Assembly (NCBI GenBank): GCA_964020155.1
Contig: OZ026556.1
Location: forward strand, 888,501-952,500
From: Chondrilla cf. caribensis
Taxonomy: Eukaryota; Porifera; Demospongiae; Chondrillida; Chondrillidae
Direction: 5' to 3'
Length of the DNA: 64,000 nt
Of the stretch, positions 33,458 through 63,751 are shown piece after piece (within the stretch, counting starts at the first letter, position 1; each line of letters begins with the position of its first letter). The notes under the pieces are model-generated. The model saw nothing but the letters and a program-made list of their open reading frames with translations, was not told the DNA's origin and searched no databases. Both the position numbers and the translations under genes were made by a program.

Positions 33458-35782
33458 TCCTATATGCACGTGTGTGTGTCACTGTGAGTGTACACGCATA
33501 TGTATCATCATGTATTATATCGTTTATATTCATGCATATGTATCCATGCTTCAAGTTTCATCAGTATCTCCAGATTTATGAATTTTACATCATATACGTA
33601 GAAAGAGTATAATATGATGTAATTTCATACTGTTGTGAAAACAGTATACAGGATGTGCTGTTAGTTGTAGTACTGGAGTCCACTGACAAAAGGGAAATTG
33701 AGTGAAGTTAATGATTTATTCTTCATTTCCCCCTCTGTAGAAAGACAACACAGAGGCTCAGGAAGAAGCGATATCTTCGATGGCACTTTATCTGAAGAAC
33801 AGGAGACAAGCACTAGGACTGCAGAGGACTGTGGTTCCCACATCGCAGGTAAAATGGCTGCCTTGTGTGAGGAATCATGGCATGACGAAGAGCATGCATT
33901 ATCATACAAGTGATAATATGTGGATACACTACACTACCATACACTACACTACCATACAGCACACTACCATACAGTACACTACCATACACTACACTACCAT
34001 ACAGTACACTACCATACAGTACACTACCATACAGTACACTACCATACACTACACTACCATACAGTACACTACCATACACTACACTACCATACAGCACACT
34101 ACCATACAGTACACTACCATACACTACACTACCATACACTACACTACCATACAGTACACTACCGTACACTACACTACCATACAGCACACTACCATACAGC
34201 ACACTACCATACACTACACTACCATACACTACACTACCATACAGTACACTACCATACAGTACACTACCATACACTACACTACCATACAGCACACTACCAT
34301 ACAGTACACTACCATACAGTACACTACCATACAGTACACTACCGTACACTACACTACCATACAGTACACTACCATACACTACACTACCATACAGTACACT
34401 ACCATACAGCACACTACCATACAGTACACTACTATACAGTATACTACCATACAATACATTGCTGTACAATACAGTACTATATTATATTTTCATGTCCATT
34501 CAGTACGCTGAGTTCAATGCTTCCTTTGAACCTGTAACAACTCAAATGGTTAGTGAAATTGAGTGGTCGGATGTGACAGCTAATCCAAAGTTTGTTATTG
34601 GAGATAAGGTGAGCAGTGTAGTGTAGCGGTGTGGTGTGGTGGTGTGGTATGGTGTAGCAGTGTGGTGTAGTGTAGTGGTGTGGTGTAGCAGTGTGGTGTG
34701 GTGTAGTGGTGTGGTGGTGTGGTGTGGTGTAGCAGTGTGGTGTAGCAGTGTGGTGTAGTGGTGTGTTGTAGCTGTGTGGTGTAGCAGTGTAGTGGTGTGG
34801 TGTGGTGTAGCAGTGAGGTGTAGTGGTGTGGTGTAGCAGTGTGTTGTAGCTGTGTGGTGTAGCAGTGAGGTGTAGCAGTGTGGTGTAGTGGTGTGTTTTA
34901 GCTGTGTGGTGTAGCAGTGAGGTGTAGCAGTGTGGTGTAGTGGTGTGTTTTAACTGTGTGGTGTAGCAGTGTAGCGGTGTGGTGTGGTGGTGTTGATAGT
35001 GGTGCACTGTAATAACTGAGGAAGCTGCTTTTGTCCTTCAAGTTCAATGATGGTGCAGATAACAGGCACCCATTTTATCCGTAGTAACTGCATACTGTAG
35101 GATTCTAATAAAACACTATTTATTCTCAACTGATAAACATATGTAGCTAATTGGCTGTCATTTCTGTCTCAATAGCTATCATTAAATGAAGCATTTACCA
35201 TTGGAAGTAGTTATTTCATGTCGGTTTAACTTTGGATTTTTCGAAGCTGGTATGGTGGAGTTGGTGACAGCTGGTTGTGGTTAGTGACAGGTGTTCCCCC
35301 ACTCCTACAGGCACTGTATGTTCCTCCGGGGTCCCCCTATCGTGTCTACAAACCGATGAAGCACGGCCATCTCAACATCAATCCTCACCAGTCTCTGAGA
35401 AACCTGTTGGACATCTTGGAAGACCTCTGGAGCCAGGCCATCAAAGAAGTGCTCTCCATAGAAAGAGAAGAGTTTAAGGTTGTGTGGTTGGATAAGAATA
35501 TGTATGAATACACATATATTGTGTATTTATATGGAAGCAAGAGTGCATGAACCTATTGTAATGTACTTGTGTACTCACAAATACAGTGGAGCCTGTCATA
35601 AAGACCACCTCTACACAAAGACCACCTCCCTAAAGTGATCATCATTGAACTGTCCACTTTGTCCACTTAACCATAGTAGGCACCTCTGTATGAAGACCAT
35701 CTGTCTTCAGAGACTGCCTTTGCCTGGTCCCTTGGGTGGTCTTATATACAGGTTTCACTGCATATATCATGCATACACACAC

Positions 35783-35837
<55 letters not shown>

Positions 35838-36498
35838 ACTCCGCTAACCATTGCTCTGCACCTACTCCAGTACCACTTTGTAGTGCTGCTCATTCCCGAT
35901 GTTGTCGTGCGTCATCACCTGAGGGAGCTGATGAACCTGCTACTGTCACGTATGGGGTTCGCTGGAGCTATGCTGCACCAGGTACAGTCTGTGTGACCTG
36001 GAACAAGAGTGGGTACACAGTTTGGAAATACACACAGTACATAATATATGCACAGTACACACAGTACAAATAGTATGTACATTGCATACAGTATACACAG
36101 TACATGCAGTACATGCAGTATGTACATATGTACAGTACACACAGTGCAGAAAGTACATACAGCACATTTAATACGCACAGTGCTAATATGCTGTGTGGTA
36201 CATGTCTACAGTTACTCATAGAACGTGTCTGAGTGTATTATAGCCCAAGCATGTTGCATGCACTGCGTGTACTGCAGGAGTCTGTGTGTGCGGCATTTGG
36301 TGCTGGATTGAGCAGTGCGTGTGTGGTTGATGTTGGAGACGAGAAGACACACATTTGTTGTGTTGAGGATGGGATCTCCAATCCTGCGACAAGATTGACC
36401 TTGAACGTGGGAGGAAGTGACATCACTAGGTTCTTTTATAAGCTGTTACTTGAGGTGTGTGTGTGTGCATGTGTGTGTGTGTGTGTGTGTGCGCGTGT

Positions 36499-36547
<49 letters not shown>

Positions 36548-36580
36548 GTGCATGTGTGTGCGTGTGCGTGTGTGTACGTG

Positions 36581-36611
<31 letters not shown>

Positions 36612-36821
36612 CTGTGGGTTTGTTCACATGTGTGCATGTGAACTTCAGTATGCATAGCAATATGGTTGTCTGTGGCTGTTGTTGTGTGAATCTATCCATT
36701 TTCAGTTCAACATTGTCTTCTCTGGATATAGTGCAACTTCTCCTATCACAATTGTAACCGTGACGACAGACTGGATGGCTTGCTCATAGAGGAGCTCAAG
36801 GAGACTTGGTGTCACTTGGAC

Positions 36822-36888
<67 letters not shown>

Positions 36889-38178
36889 ATGTGTGTATGC
36901 ATGTGTGTGTGTGTTGGGTGGGTGTGGAGTGGGTGTACCTATGCGTGTTTGTCAGTGGATGATTTAGTGTGTGTTTGTGTGAATTCTAGTTTAACAATGC
37001 CACCAACTACAGAATTCTTATGGGATCAAAGTTCACGACTTTCAAGTCATTCGACCTGACAGGGCCACCAAAAGCTACACAGTGAAGCTTGCAGATCAAA
37101 TCATCTATCCTCCCATGGTTAGTATTTAGTTCTCATTTGGCACATACATACAGTATATACACTACATATGGTACATAGAGTATATAGAATACATGTACAC
37201 TACATACAGTACGCACAGTACGTATGTACATACAGTACATACTGTATATACAGTATACGTATATAGTACATATAGTACACACAGTACATACAGTACATAT
37301 AGTACACACAGTACATACAGTACACACAGTACACACAGTACTATACAGTTACAGAAATATGTTTGCATTTGTAGGCTATGTTTTATCCCAAGGCTTTACA
37401 ACTACCTGAAGAGTTTTTGTTGTCATGGCAACAGAATCAAGATCCCGATTTCGAAGACTATCTGGACGAATCTCACTGGTTGGAGGTAAGCCATTGCACA
37501 CACACCACTGCATGGGCAGGTTGGAGGTGAACCATTGCACACACACCACTGCATGGGCAGGTTGGAGGTAAACCATTGCCCACACACCACTGCATGGGCA
37601 GGTTGGAGGTAAACCATTGCCCACACACCACTGCATGGGCAGGTTGGAGGTAAACCATTGCACACACACCACTGCATGGGCAGGTTGGAGGTGAACCATT
37701 GCACACACACCACTGCATGGGCAGGTTGGAGGTAAACCATTGCCCACACACCACTGCATGGGCAGGTTGGAGGTGAACCATTGCACACACACCACTGCAT
37801 GGGCAGGTTGTCATCATTGCGAAACTAGTTCCATTTGCACTTTCAATTTGATCTACATTCAAATGTGCCCACTATTTCATTATAACAGAATACATGTTTA
37901 CGGGTCATTCTACTTGCATTTTGGCAGTCGAAACATTCAAAGTCATCTCAGGACAAGGACAAACTGACAGATCCAAGCCAATCTGCTCAGAACGGTGAAA
38001 ATGAGGTTGAGGATGCTAAACAGATGAGTAAACTGCTGATTTCGGACAAACTCAAGGACCACCAGTTTGGAACCATCCCTTCGCTGGAGGATGCCATCCA
38101 CATGTGTATTGATTGTGCCTGTGAGTGAGTATCTGTATGTGTCGTTATGCAGTGATAGTGGTATGTGTGTGTAGTGTG

Positions 38179-38272
<94 letters not shown>

Positions 38273-39510
38273 ACGTGTGTGTGTGTGTGTGTGCACGTGT
38301 GTGTGCATATCTGCCTGTATGTGTGTTATGCAGTGATAGTGGTATATGTGTGTAGTGTGTACGTGTGTGTGTGTGTGTGTGTGTGCCTGTGTGTGCCTGT
38401 GTGTGTGTATCTGCCTGTATGTAGATACATACAGTATGTGTGTTTGTGTGTGGTACACATGCCAATCATTTACAGGGTGTGCCCATGCAGTACCTTCTGT
38501 ACGTATGTCTGTCTCCACCCCCCTCCCTCTCCTTCTCCTGTGCAGCTTCGACAGATATGAAGAAGAAGCTCTATGGCAGTGTTCTGGTGGTGGGTGGTGG
38601 GTTTGCGTTCCATGGAGTGGCAGCCATGCTGCAGGCTACCCTTTACACTCAACTGCCGGCAATTTTCCAGAAACCCCTCGATGCCATCGAAGTGTCATCG
38701 AACCCTCGAGTAGGTATTTCCAGACGTACATGTATGCAGCTATAGTGTCTGAACCCTAAAACATTGCCTCACTAATTGTATAACGTCTTTGAGTGTGTAC
38801 GCACACCACAGGAACACACTTTCTATTCAGCATACATCCCCAAAGTAAAGTACTTTGTGTTCTGCATAGATCTGTGGAGTAAGACACTTCCTGCTCTTTG
38901 ATTTGATTTGATTTGATTTGAAATCTTATTTAATGTGGGGAAGCCTTTTGCCTTGAAGGCTACTTTTCAAGGCACCCACAAATACATGAATCAATACAAC
39001 AACTAAACATATACACACAGAGATTGTAGACAATGTCTAATACATAATTTGGTGGCCTTGGTCGTCACTTTGCATCTTCCCTTCCCATGTGTTGGTAGGG
39101 GGGTGCAGGGAAAAAAACACATAAATCATCAGCAGTGCCAGGAATGGAACCAGGGACCCTTCATTTGGTATAGCTTCATCCTCCTCATCAGCCACCAGCA
39201 CCCCTGCAGAGATATAGTATATCTATAGTTAACACTTCCTGTTCCACATAGATCCAGTACATAATATACTTCCTGTTCTACGTAGATGCATATAGTACAT
39301 AAGACACGTATACTTCCTGTTCTACATGGACCCTCAATAAGCCACTTCCTGTTCTGTTCCCTCCAGGACATGGACCCTGCCTTGGTGGCGTGGAAGGGAG
39401 CAGCCGTGTTGTGTTACCTGGACACCACACAGGAGATGTGGCTCTACCGCGAGGAGTGGTCCATGCACGGGGTACGCCTACTGCGGGAGAGAGTGTCCTT
39501 CTCGTGGTGA
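32908..39510 (+). CDS. ACTR8: Actin-related protein 8, 571 aa
   Basis: Nuclear actin-related subunit of the INO80 chromatin-remodelling complex. Thirteen exons: 32908-32940, 33200-33403, 33741-33848, 34504-34608, 35311-35478, 35871-35981, 36278-36454, 36732-36824, 37013-37117, 37375-37485, 37928-38120, 38546-38709 and 39367-39510 (1716 nt). Landmarks in order match Arp8: [81 protein letters not shown] and [20 protein letters not shown] to the end. The first exon ([11 protein letters not shown]) is short and the least certain. Several introns hold minisatellites, and intron 10 repeats the end of exon 10. Confidence 0.95.
33935..34470. repeat. 15-bp minisatellite in ACTR8 intron 3
   Basis: About 35 units of TACACTACCATACAG/C give open frames in several registers on both strands; these are artefacts of a 15-bp period, not genes. 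Confidence 0.95.
34609..35000. repeat. GTGGTGTAG-type GT-rich satellite in ACTR8 intron 4
   Basis: Irregular higher-order repeats of GTGGTGTAGCAGT start at the donor of the 34504-34608 exon. The strand is strongly purine/T-biased. Confidence 0.9.
35584..35763. mobile_element. MITE-like element, family C
   Basis: About 180 bp in ACTR8 intron 5. The left end reads CAGTGGAGCCTGTCATAAAG then ACCACC. The right end, reverse-complemented, reads CAGTGAAACCTGTATATAAG then ACCACC. The inverted ends are about 26 bp with few mismatches. No coding capacity. Confidence 0.75.
36455..36605. repeat. (TG)n starting at an ACTR8 splice donor
   Basis: The array begins at the first base of intron 7, so the donor GT is the first repeat unit. 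Confidence 0.95.
37478..37811. repeat. 41-bp minisatellite copying the ACTR8 exon 10 splice donor
   Basis: Eight tandem units begin GGTTGGAGGTAAACCATTGC and end GCATGGGCA. The first unit starts inside exon 10 (last eight coding bases GGTTGGAG) and continues across the donor into intron 10, so each unit repeats the exon end plus GTAA or GTGA. Confidence 0.95.
38160..38415. repeat. (TG)n tracts in ACTR8 intron 11
   Basis: Two TG-rich blocks are separated by a repeated GTTATGCAGTGATAGTGGTA segment; the whole intron looks internally duplicated. Confidence 0.9.
38895..39203 (-). mobile_element. tRNA-derived SINE-like element
   Basis: Read on the minus strand from about 39203: an A box TGGCTGATGAGG (39194-39183, one mismatch to TRGCNNAGNNGG), a B box GGTTCCATTCC (39151-39141, one mismatch), a body of about 200 bp and a tail TAAGATTTC then (AAATC)n at 38897-38920. 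A 5'-truncated relative is at 28781-28930. It lies in the last intron of ACTR8, antisense to it. Confidence 0.7.
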
Positions 39511-40488
39511 CGGACTGCTCACATGCATGCATGTATGCATGTGTGTACATGTACATACATATGTCACTCATTTTGTAAACATTATATAATAATAATGATA
39601 TTATGTAAATAAATATTAAATGTGTATAATATGCGTACATCTGTAAGTACACACTAGTACTGCATATATACAGTATATATACATATGTTACATGTGTGTG
39701 TTTACATGCAAGGTAGGGAATCACAAGGTTATTTGTCAAGCAATTGTTTATAATTACTGTATAATATTATATTTGCATACAAAAGTATATTACTGAATTA
39801 TAATTATGTATGCATCATATGGACCCTGGGGAGGTGTGGTGACTTGCAACTAAACATGTCTTGTTGGTCCTCACCATGTGACTATATAGTATGGTTTGAT
39901 AAGCATTCACGTGCACTCTTAAATCGGTATAACATGCTATAATATTATATGCATAATATTATCATAACAATGGTGAAATAAATAAATAATCGTAAAGAGG
40001 GTTTGTCTAATAAAGGTAGCCAGGATCAATGGCTGATCCACCCTTCAATTATATAGGACTTGTTATATATAATTCTGACATCATCAATCATCCCCCCTTT
40101 TCCTGCTCAATACTGCAGGACACCCATCAGATATTTATTTGAGTTACAGACGCAGTTTTTGTATTAGCTGAAGAAGATCCCTGGATCGAATTTAAAATGT
40201 CCTACGTATATATGTGCTGCGATTTCCCTCATTAATCTTTTATCAGTATAATAGTACTGTATTAAAATATTGTTACAATAATATTATATATTACAGTATA
40301 ATGATTAATCTGTCAAACTAACACACTAATACAATTGATAATACTTGTTCTGTTCCACATGTATTTTGCATTCTTTATGTATTGCAAAAAAATAAACTCA
40401 ACAACTGTTATAATTAGTGATGATAATATTATACGAATAATACCATTTATCCTAATATCATGGAGTGTGCACAACATACATTGCACTA
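39511..40488. other. Intergenic, convergent 3' ends of ACTR8 and ADAMTS
   Basis: 978 bp of AT-rich sequence. AATAAA-type signals occur near 39608 and 39976 (+ strand). No gene, RNA or mobile element was recognised. Confidence 0.7.
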
Positions 40489-54260
<13,772 letters not shown>

Positions 54261-54611
54261 AGTGACAGGACTGGACTGGTACTGAAGTGAGATAGGTAGT
54301 TATATACGTACCACTACCACCATAGATCAGTGGGTGTTGTGAGAGCCTTTTTAAACATACCTGAAGAAGCATTACAAGTTGGAAGACACACAAACCACAA
54401 TCATATCAAGCCTCTTTGACCAATAGAATGATCTCACTGTTCAAATCATCAACAGCTAGCTACTTTGTATGTATGGCATTCTTAGACAAACATGAAGTGG
54501 TGAAACCAAATCAAGAATACTTCCAGGTAAGCTGTACCTTTGAGACAGCCTGTCTGGGAAATGTACACAGGTTACTTTCATCTTTATACTTCTGATCACC
54601 AGATGACAAAT

Positions 54612-54662
<51 letters not shown>

Positions 54663-54706
54663 CACACATATGTACATTTGCACACGCTCACACATGTCAA
54701 CACACA

Positions 54707-54771
<65 letters not shown>

Positions 54772-55335
54772 ACACACAGTGCATTCTTTTGTACACTTTG
54801 ATGTATGAAGAAGTAAAAGGAAAATAATAATGTCTAAACACATTTACATAATTGATTACATTCGATGACCCAAAACATAATAACAGATGATTCCTTTGGG
54901 GACACACCTAACTAAATATATTTTCCCCAAAAGAACCCACTAGAAGAAAGGTCTCAAAGTGTTTGCACACATTTGTTACAAATGACAGCACATACATAAC
55001 ATGTGACCATAAGCCACTCAATGTATACACATACACATCACTAAAAGGTTGTTACCATAGTTACTATCTGCAAGGTCAGCAATCCGTGCAATCTTAACTA
55101 CAGCCCTGAGTACAATAACTCAGTTGTACAGTTGTTGGTGGCAGGCAAAGTCTCTCTGAAGAGTACAGATTCTTGTGCTGAAGATAGACCTTTAGGGATC
55201 AGATCTAATACATTAAGCATTTACTCGTAAAGTGAGTTCTTTACAGATTGGTTCAACAGTTATTTAGTTATCTTTTCCACCATATGTTTACATTTGAAAG
55301 GAAAAGGATCTATTGTGGTTCTATTGGCAAAAGGT
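54261..55335. other. Intergenic, divergent ADAMTS and receptor A starts
   Basis: 1075 bp. It contains two CA arrays (54613-54660 and 54713-54778). From about 54975 the sequence is shared with 59607-59987 upstream of receptor B, so that part is the duplicated 5' region of the receptor genes. Confidence 0.75.
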
Positions 55336-58965
<3,630 letters not shown>

Positions 58966-59346
58966 TAAATATCTATCTAAAATACACAGAAAATTGTCCA
59001 CATCACATGGCAAAATAATGCTACGTACATAACCTTTGCAATTCACATCACATGAACAATTCAACATATCTATATACAATTTATAATTAACATAGTGCAA
59101 GGAGATATGGCATTCTAATGACGTACTGTATACTAGTACCTGTGTGAGTGTGAGTACAGGAATGTGTGAATTGATACTATCTGCTGTGGAGACACACCTA
59201 CTGTAGGACACACCTATTGTATACGTAGGGACACACCTACTGTGAGGACACACCTACTTTGGGGAAACATCTATTGTAGGGACACACCTACTGTGGGGAC
59301 ACACCTACTGTGAGACACACTTACTGGTGGCACATCTACTGAGGGG

Positions 59347-59384
<38 letters not shown>

Positions 59385-59389
<5 letters not shown>

Positions 59390-59572
59390 GTGTGTGAGAC
59401 AGAAGCTAACCAATTCTTCTCTGAAATTCAGCCACTTTGCTCTCAAGCACGTGTTGACACTTGCGATGGTACTCAGACTGTGCTCTCATGAGCTAGTTCA
59501 ATGCAAAATATATCCTACTAAGTACATCAGTACAATATAACAATACACAATGGATGAACAGAATGAATTAAA
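59385..59572 (-). pseudogene. Inverted fragment of ARHGAP17 exon 8 with flanking intron
   Basis: Reverse complement of about 29885-30075. It contains the whole BAR exon (MRAQSEYHRKCQHVLESK), the preceding intron end and the donor with the start of the TG array. Only a few differences are visible; one changes the first codon from Phe to Leu. Introns are present, so it is a DNA copy, not a retrocopy. It lies between receptor A and receptor B and has no promoter or other exons. Confidence 0.92.
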
Positions 59573-59987
59573 TTGAATTTACAATTGAAATTAAATAAAT
59601 GAATTGTTATGAATGACAGCACATACATAACATGTGACCATAAGTCACTAATTGTGTACACATGCACATCACTAATAGGTTGTTACCCTAGTTACTATCT
59701 GCAAGGTCAACAACCCGTGCAATTTTAACTACAGCCCTGAGTACAATATCTCAGTTGTGCAGTTGTTGGTGGCAGGCAAAATCTCTCTGAAGAGTATAGA
59801 TTCTTCTGGTGAAGATAGACCTTTAGGGATCAGATCTAACACATTAAGCATTTACTTGTACAGTGAGTGCTTTAAAGATTGGTTTATCAATTATTTTCTT
59901 ATCTTTTAAAACAAGATCAGTCAATCCTTTTCACTATATGTTTACCTTCAAACGAAAAGATCAATTATGGTTCTATTGGCAAAAGGT

Positions 59988-60115
59988 ATGCCTTCATCCC
60001 AAGGACAGCAATATACTTTGGGACTTCTTGTTCACCTGCTGTTGGCAGCCATGTATATTAACAGAGCATACACTCAAGGTAAAAACAGAATGTGTGATTG
60101 TGAATTCAATAGTAG

Positions 60116-60183
<68 letters not shown>

Positions 60184-60222
60184 GTGTGAGTGTGTGTGCG
60201 TGTGTGTGAGTGTGCGTGCGCA

Positions 60223-60272
<50 letters not shown>

Positions 60273-60286
60273 GTGTGTGCGTGTGT

Positions 60287-60324
<38 letters not shown>

Positions 60325-60343
60325 GTGTGAGTGTGCGTGCGCA

Positions 60344-60379
<36 letters not shown>

Positions 60380-60399
60380 GTGTGTGCATGTGTGTGTGT

Positions 60400-60435
<36 letters not shown>

Positions 60436-60474
60436 GTGTGAGTGTGTGTGCGTGTGTGTGAGTGTGCGTGCGCA

Positions 60475-60526
<52 letters not shown>

Positions 60527-60540
60527 GTGTGTGCGTGTGT

Positions 60541-60578
<38 letters not shown>

Positions 60579-60597
60579 GTGTGAGTGTGCGTGCGCA

Positions 60598-60633
<36 letters not shown>

Positions 60634-60653
60634 GTGTGTGCATGTGTGTGTGT

Positions 60654-60736
<83 letters not shown>

Positions 60737-62025
60737 TGTGTACGTGTGTGTGTGTTTATGTGTGTGCGTGTGTTTGTGTGTGTGTGTGTGCGCGTGCATG
60801 CGTGTGTGTGCGTGTGTTTGTGCGTGTGTGCGTGCACGTGTGTATGTTTGTGTGTGCGCACATGGGTGTGTGTATGTCTACTGAGGATGAGATTTGGAAG
60901 TTGATATCATAATTATTACATGAAAATTGTCTATAAATAGGAACATGTACCGTACAATACCCGAGGATAACCAGTGAGACAGCCTCAAGAACATTGGGTT
61001 ACACACGACACTCCACACAGGTGCTCATTACAGATGCCTTGTTCACTAGCTGTGGACGGATAACCGAATGGATCATGTCTGTGACCTGCAACAACAACCA
61101 GAACAGCATGTGGACAGTACAGCTGCAGGTGTGGCAACCAGGGACTCCCCCTGGGGTCTACACCTTACGAAGTTCAGAGGATGTCTTTGTGGACTTTGTC
61201 TGCGACCATAGTGTAGTGAGGTTCAACACAACAAATCTTCTATTTGAGATGGGAGATATTCTGGGATTATACACACCTGTGCCTCAGAACGACTTCATTC
61301 AGATGGGTTGGTACAGGGACACAACATCTGATTTAACACAATACTACGAAGCATACCCTCAGGAGACTCCAGTGGAGACTCTATCACTCTCAAATCTAAC
61401 ACAGTATTCAGACAGAGTACCCATCGTCTCAGTACAAGGTTAGTAGTACATGCACAGTTAACAGGAAATGCACACATACAGTATCATTCAGTGAGGCACA
61501 TTGATTTTACTGTATTTACATCAAAACTCTCCACATTTGTCCTGCAGTTACTGGATGTGAGTGCTCTTCAACTACCATTTTGTCATCTGTTGACAGCACA
61601 TCATCCATCACTGTGTACATGTCCACTACCAGCTCTTCTCCAACAACTAGAGGATCAACAGCAAGAGTGACACTGACCTCAACATTGCCATCATTCAAAA
61701 CGAGTACAGATCAAGTTCTACCACCTACAGCCAGCATGGATCCACCACCTACAACCAGCACGGATCCACTCACCACAGGTATATCACCAGTACCCACGCC
61801 AAGCACAGATTTGCCCTCTTCAACTATAAGCTCACCGACTACAAGAGAGACGGACATAGTTATTATAGCAGCCATAACAGCCTTCACTGTCCTAGCAGTA
61901 GTAGTTGTGTTGGCCATTACTGCTGGTGTGTGCATGAGGATGTACACGAGAACAAGACACCAACCAGGTACGGCTTGATGAGGAAGGTGTAGCAAAGTAT
62001 GCACACACACATGTGCACACACACG

Positions 62026-62089
<64 letters not shown>

Positions 62090-63668
62090 GACAGACCTGC
62101 CTACAAAGCAATGCAAAAGTAAACAGCACAGAGAGTAAATTTCAGTAATAATTCATTGGTTCACTTCAACTCATTTTCTTCATGCAGAGATGACCACACC
62201 CACAAGTACACAATCACGCCCACTACCAAATCTTCCAACAATATCAGGTGCAACACCTTATGAGATACCACTTGACCGTAAGTATGAGAGGCTCGACACC
62301 TAATGACCAGATTACACTCAACTCAAATATATCACACAAGACGTGAACACTCAACATACAGACCTACAGATTGTACAATAGTGCAGAGTGGAACATACAC
62401 AAGGAGAACTTTGACAGATGGGTACTTTATAAAAGAATATTTGTGAAGAAGGCAGTTTGTGTATAATCTAAACACCAATTTTCCTGCAATACATTAGTGA
62501 GGGCAGCATTTGTGTGTGACGGTTAAAGTTGTGAAGTCTGAGGTTCAATCTTCACCTGTGAACGTTCTACAGTGAATTCACGTTAATCCACCAAACCTTT
62601 CAATCTGCCACAATTTCCCAGTGCCAATATATTATAATGTACAAGTACCAATGAATATCCTGTTAATCCACCAAACTCGTTAATCCACTGTATTCTTTGA
62701 AAACAAATGCAGATTAACGAGAATTCGCTGTGTGTACTTGAGCACAATGCTTACACTGTTACAATGTGATCACCTGACAAGGTATACACAGTCACTCTAC
62801 CCCTCACAGCTACATATGATGAAATCGATGGAGACGGATCTTTCATGATTAATCCAGCATACATCTCCTCTAATCCCACTCAAGGTACTGTAAGCACGTA
62901 AGCATGTTATCTGTCTCGTGATACATGCAAACATATGTTTGTCACCTCACATTGCATGCAAACAAACATACGGGCAGACAAATATACAAAAAAGGCCTCA
63001 AATGATGGGATGTATTACATTTTGTTATCTGCAGGAAAAAGTACAGGATCAATTGGAATCAATCCACTTTACACAGAACGTGAGTGACTTGTGGCTTTAA
63101 GGGACAAACTAGACTATATCTGATACATTAGGTACTCAATGTGCTGTATGTATTGACACATACATACGTATGTATACCGTATAGCGGGAAATATTCGCGG
63201 GACAAAATTTTCGCAGATTTCGCGGTTTGCCTAACATCCGCGAAAATTTTATCTGCGAACTAGGCGTTCTCGCTGTTCTGTCGCATGACTCTGGCCAGCA
63301 TCTGTGAAAATTTTATCCGCGAATTTTCATTTTTGGAGCCATCCGTGAAAATTTTGTCCCGAGAAAATTTCCCGCTATACAGTAGTATGCCTTGCATAAT
63401 ATGTATTGTTCCCTATGTATTGTAAGTGTATGTACATTATATTGTATGTATTATATTCATTGCACTGTATACATTGTACTATACTATATACACAATCCTG
63501 TGCTGTGTGTAGTGTAATGTACACATGTATTGCATGTACTGTTGAGTACATACAGAAATCAAGTATACATGCTTGCTTTTATCCATCGGTCCACTCCCTC
63601 AGCTCCAGCACATCACATCCAAGTCAGAGAGAGCAGTGACCAGAACAGTGACTGCACTGATGAATCAG
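59988..63668 (+). CDS. Kinase-less single-pass receptor B (3' end outside the window)
   Basis: Exons: 59988-60078, 60941-61438, 61548-61967, 62188-62277, 62810-62884, 63035-63079 and 63603-63668, all in the same phases as receptor A. Signal peptide [20 protein letters not shown]; ectodomain with [13 protein letters not shown] and [10 protein letters not shown]; Thr/Pro stalk; helix [20 protein letters not shown]; tail PYEIPLD, YDEI, INPAY, INPLY. Exon 2 has 12 extra in-frame bases relative to A (adds four residues near 60974), and exon 3 is 72 bases shorter because three 24-base stalk repeats are missing. No stop or frameshift is seen. Whether a kinase domain follows cannot be told from this window. 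Confidence 0.8.
60117..60870. repeat. Higher-order TG array, receptor B intron 1
   Basis: About 750 bp of alternating purine-pyrimidine sequence with a repeated module (TG tract, GAGTGTGCGTGCGCACACCT, TG tract, TTACGTGTGTGC) occurring about four times. It fills most of the 862-bp intron and creates long false reading frames on both strands. Confidence 0.95.
62560..62735. mobile_element. MITE-like element, family B, receptor B intron 4
   Basis: Ends ACAGTGAATTCACGTTAATC and, reverse-complemented, ACAGCGAATTCTCGTTAATC. Orthologous to 57498-57692. Confidence 0.75.
63176..63386. mobile_element. MITE-like foldback element, family A, receptor B intron 6
   Basis: Terminal inverted repeats GTATAGCGGGAAAT and ATTTCCCGCTATAC continue inward as GCGGGACAAAATTTTCGC against GTGAAAATTTTGTCCCG. 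The whole element can fold into a hairpin. Receptor A has the empty site (near 58133), so the insertion is younger than the receptor duplication. Confidence 0.85.
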
Positions 63669-63751
63669 GTGAGCAGGATGTACCTTTGATAGTAGTGCTG
63701 GAAATCGGCTGTAATTTTCAAATCAATTATTATTACATATTAATCGATTGA

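Larger units (their letters stand above)
59607..63685. repeat. Tandem receptor duplication, copy B
   Basis: Aligns with 54975-58425. Main differences are the huge TG array in intron 1, a shorter stalk, and MITE insertions at 63176 and about 63752 that copy A lacks. Confidence 0.9.

Noticed and set aside
33813..34626. Open frames of over 200 codons (YTTLP-type repeats)
   Set aside because: They arise from a 15-bp minisatellite in ACTR8 intron 3, with phase-consistent exons on either side.
37376..37862. Minus-strand repeat protein with Cys-Pro motifs
   Set aside because: Antisense to the 41-bp minisatellite in ACTR8 intron 10; no start context or homology.
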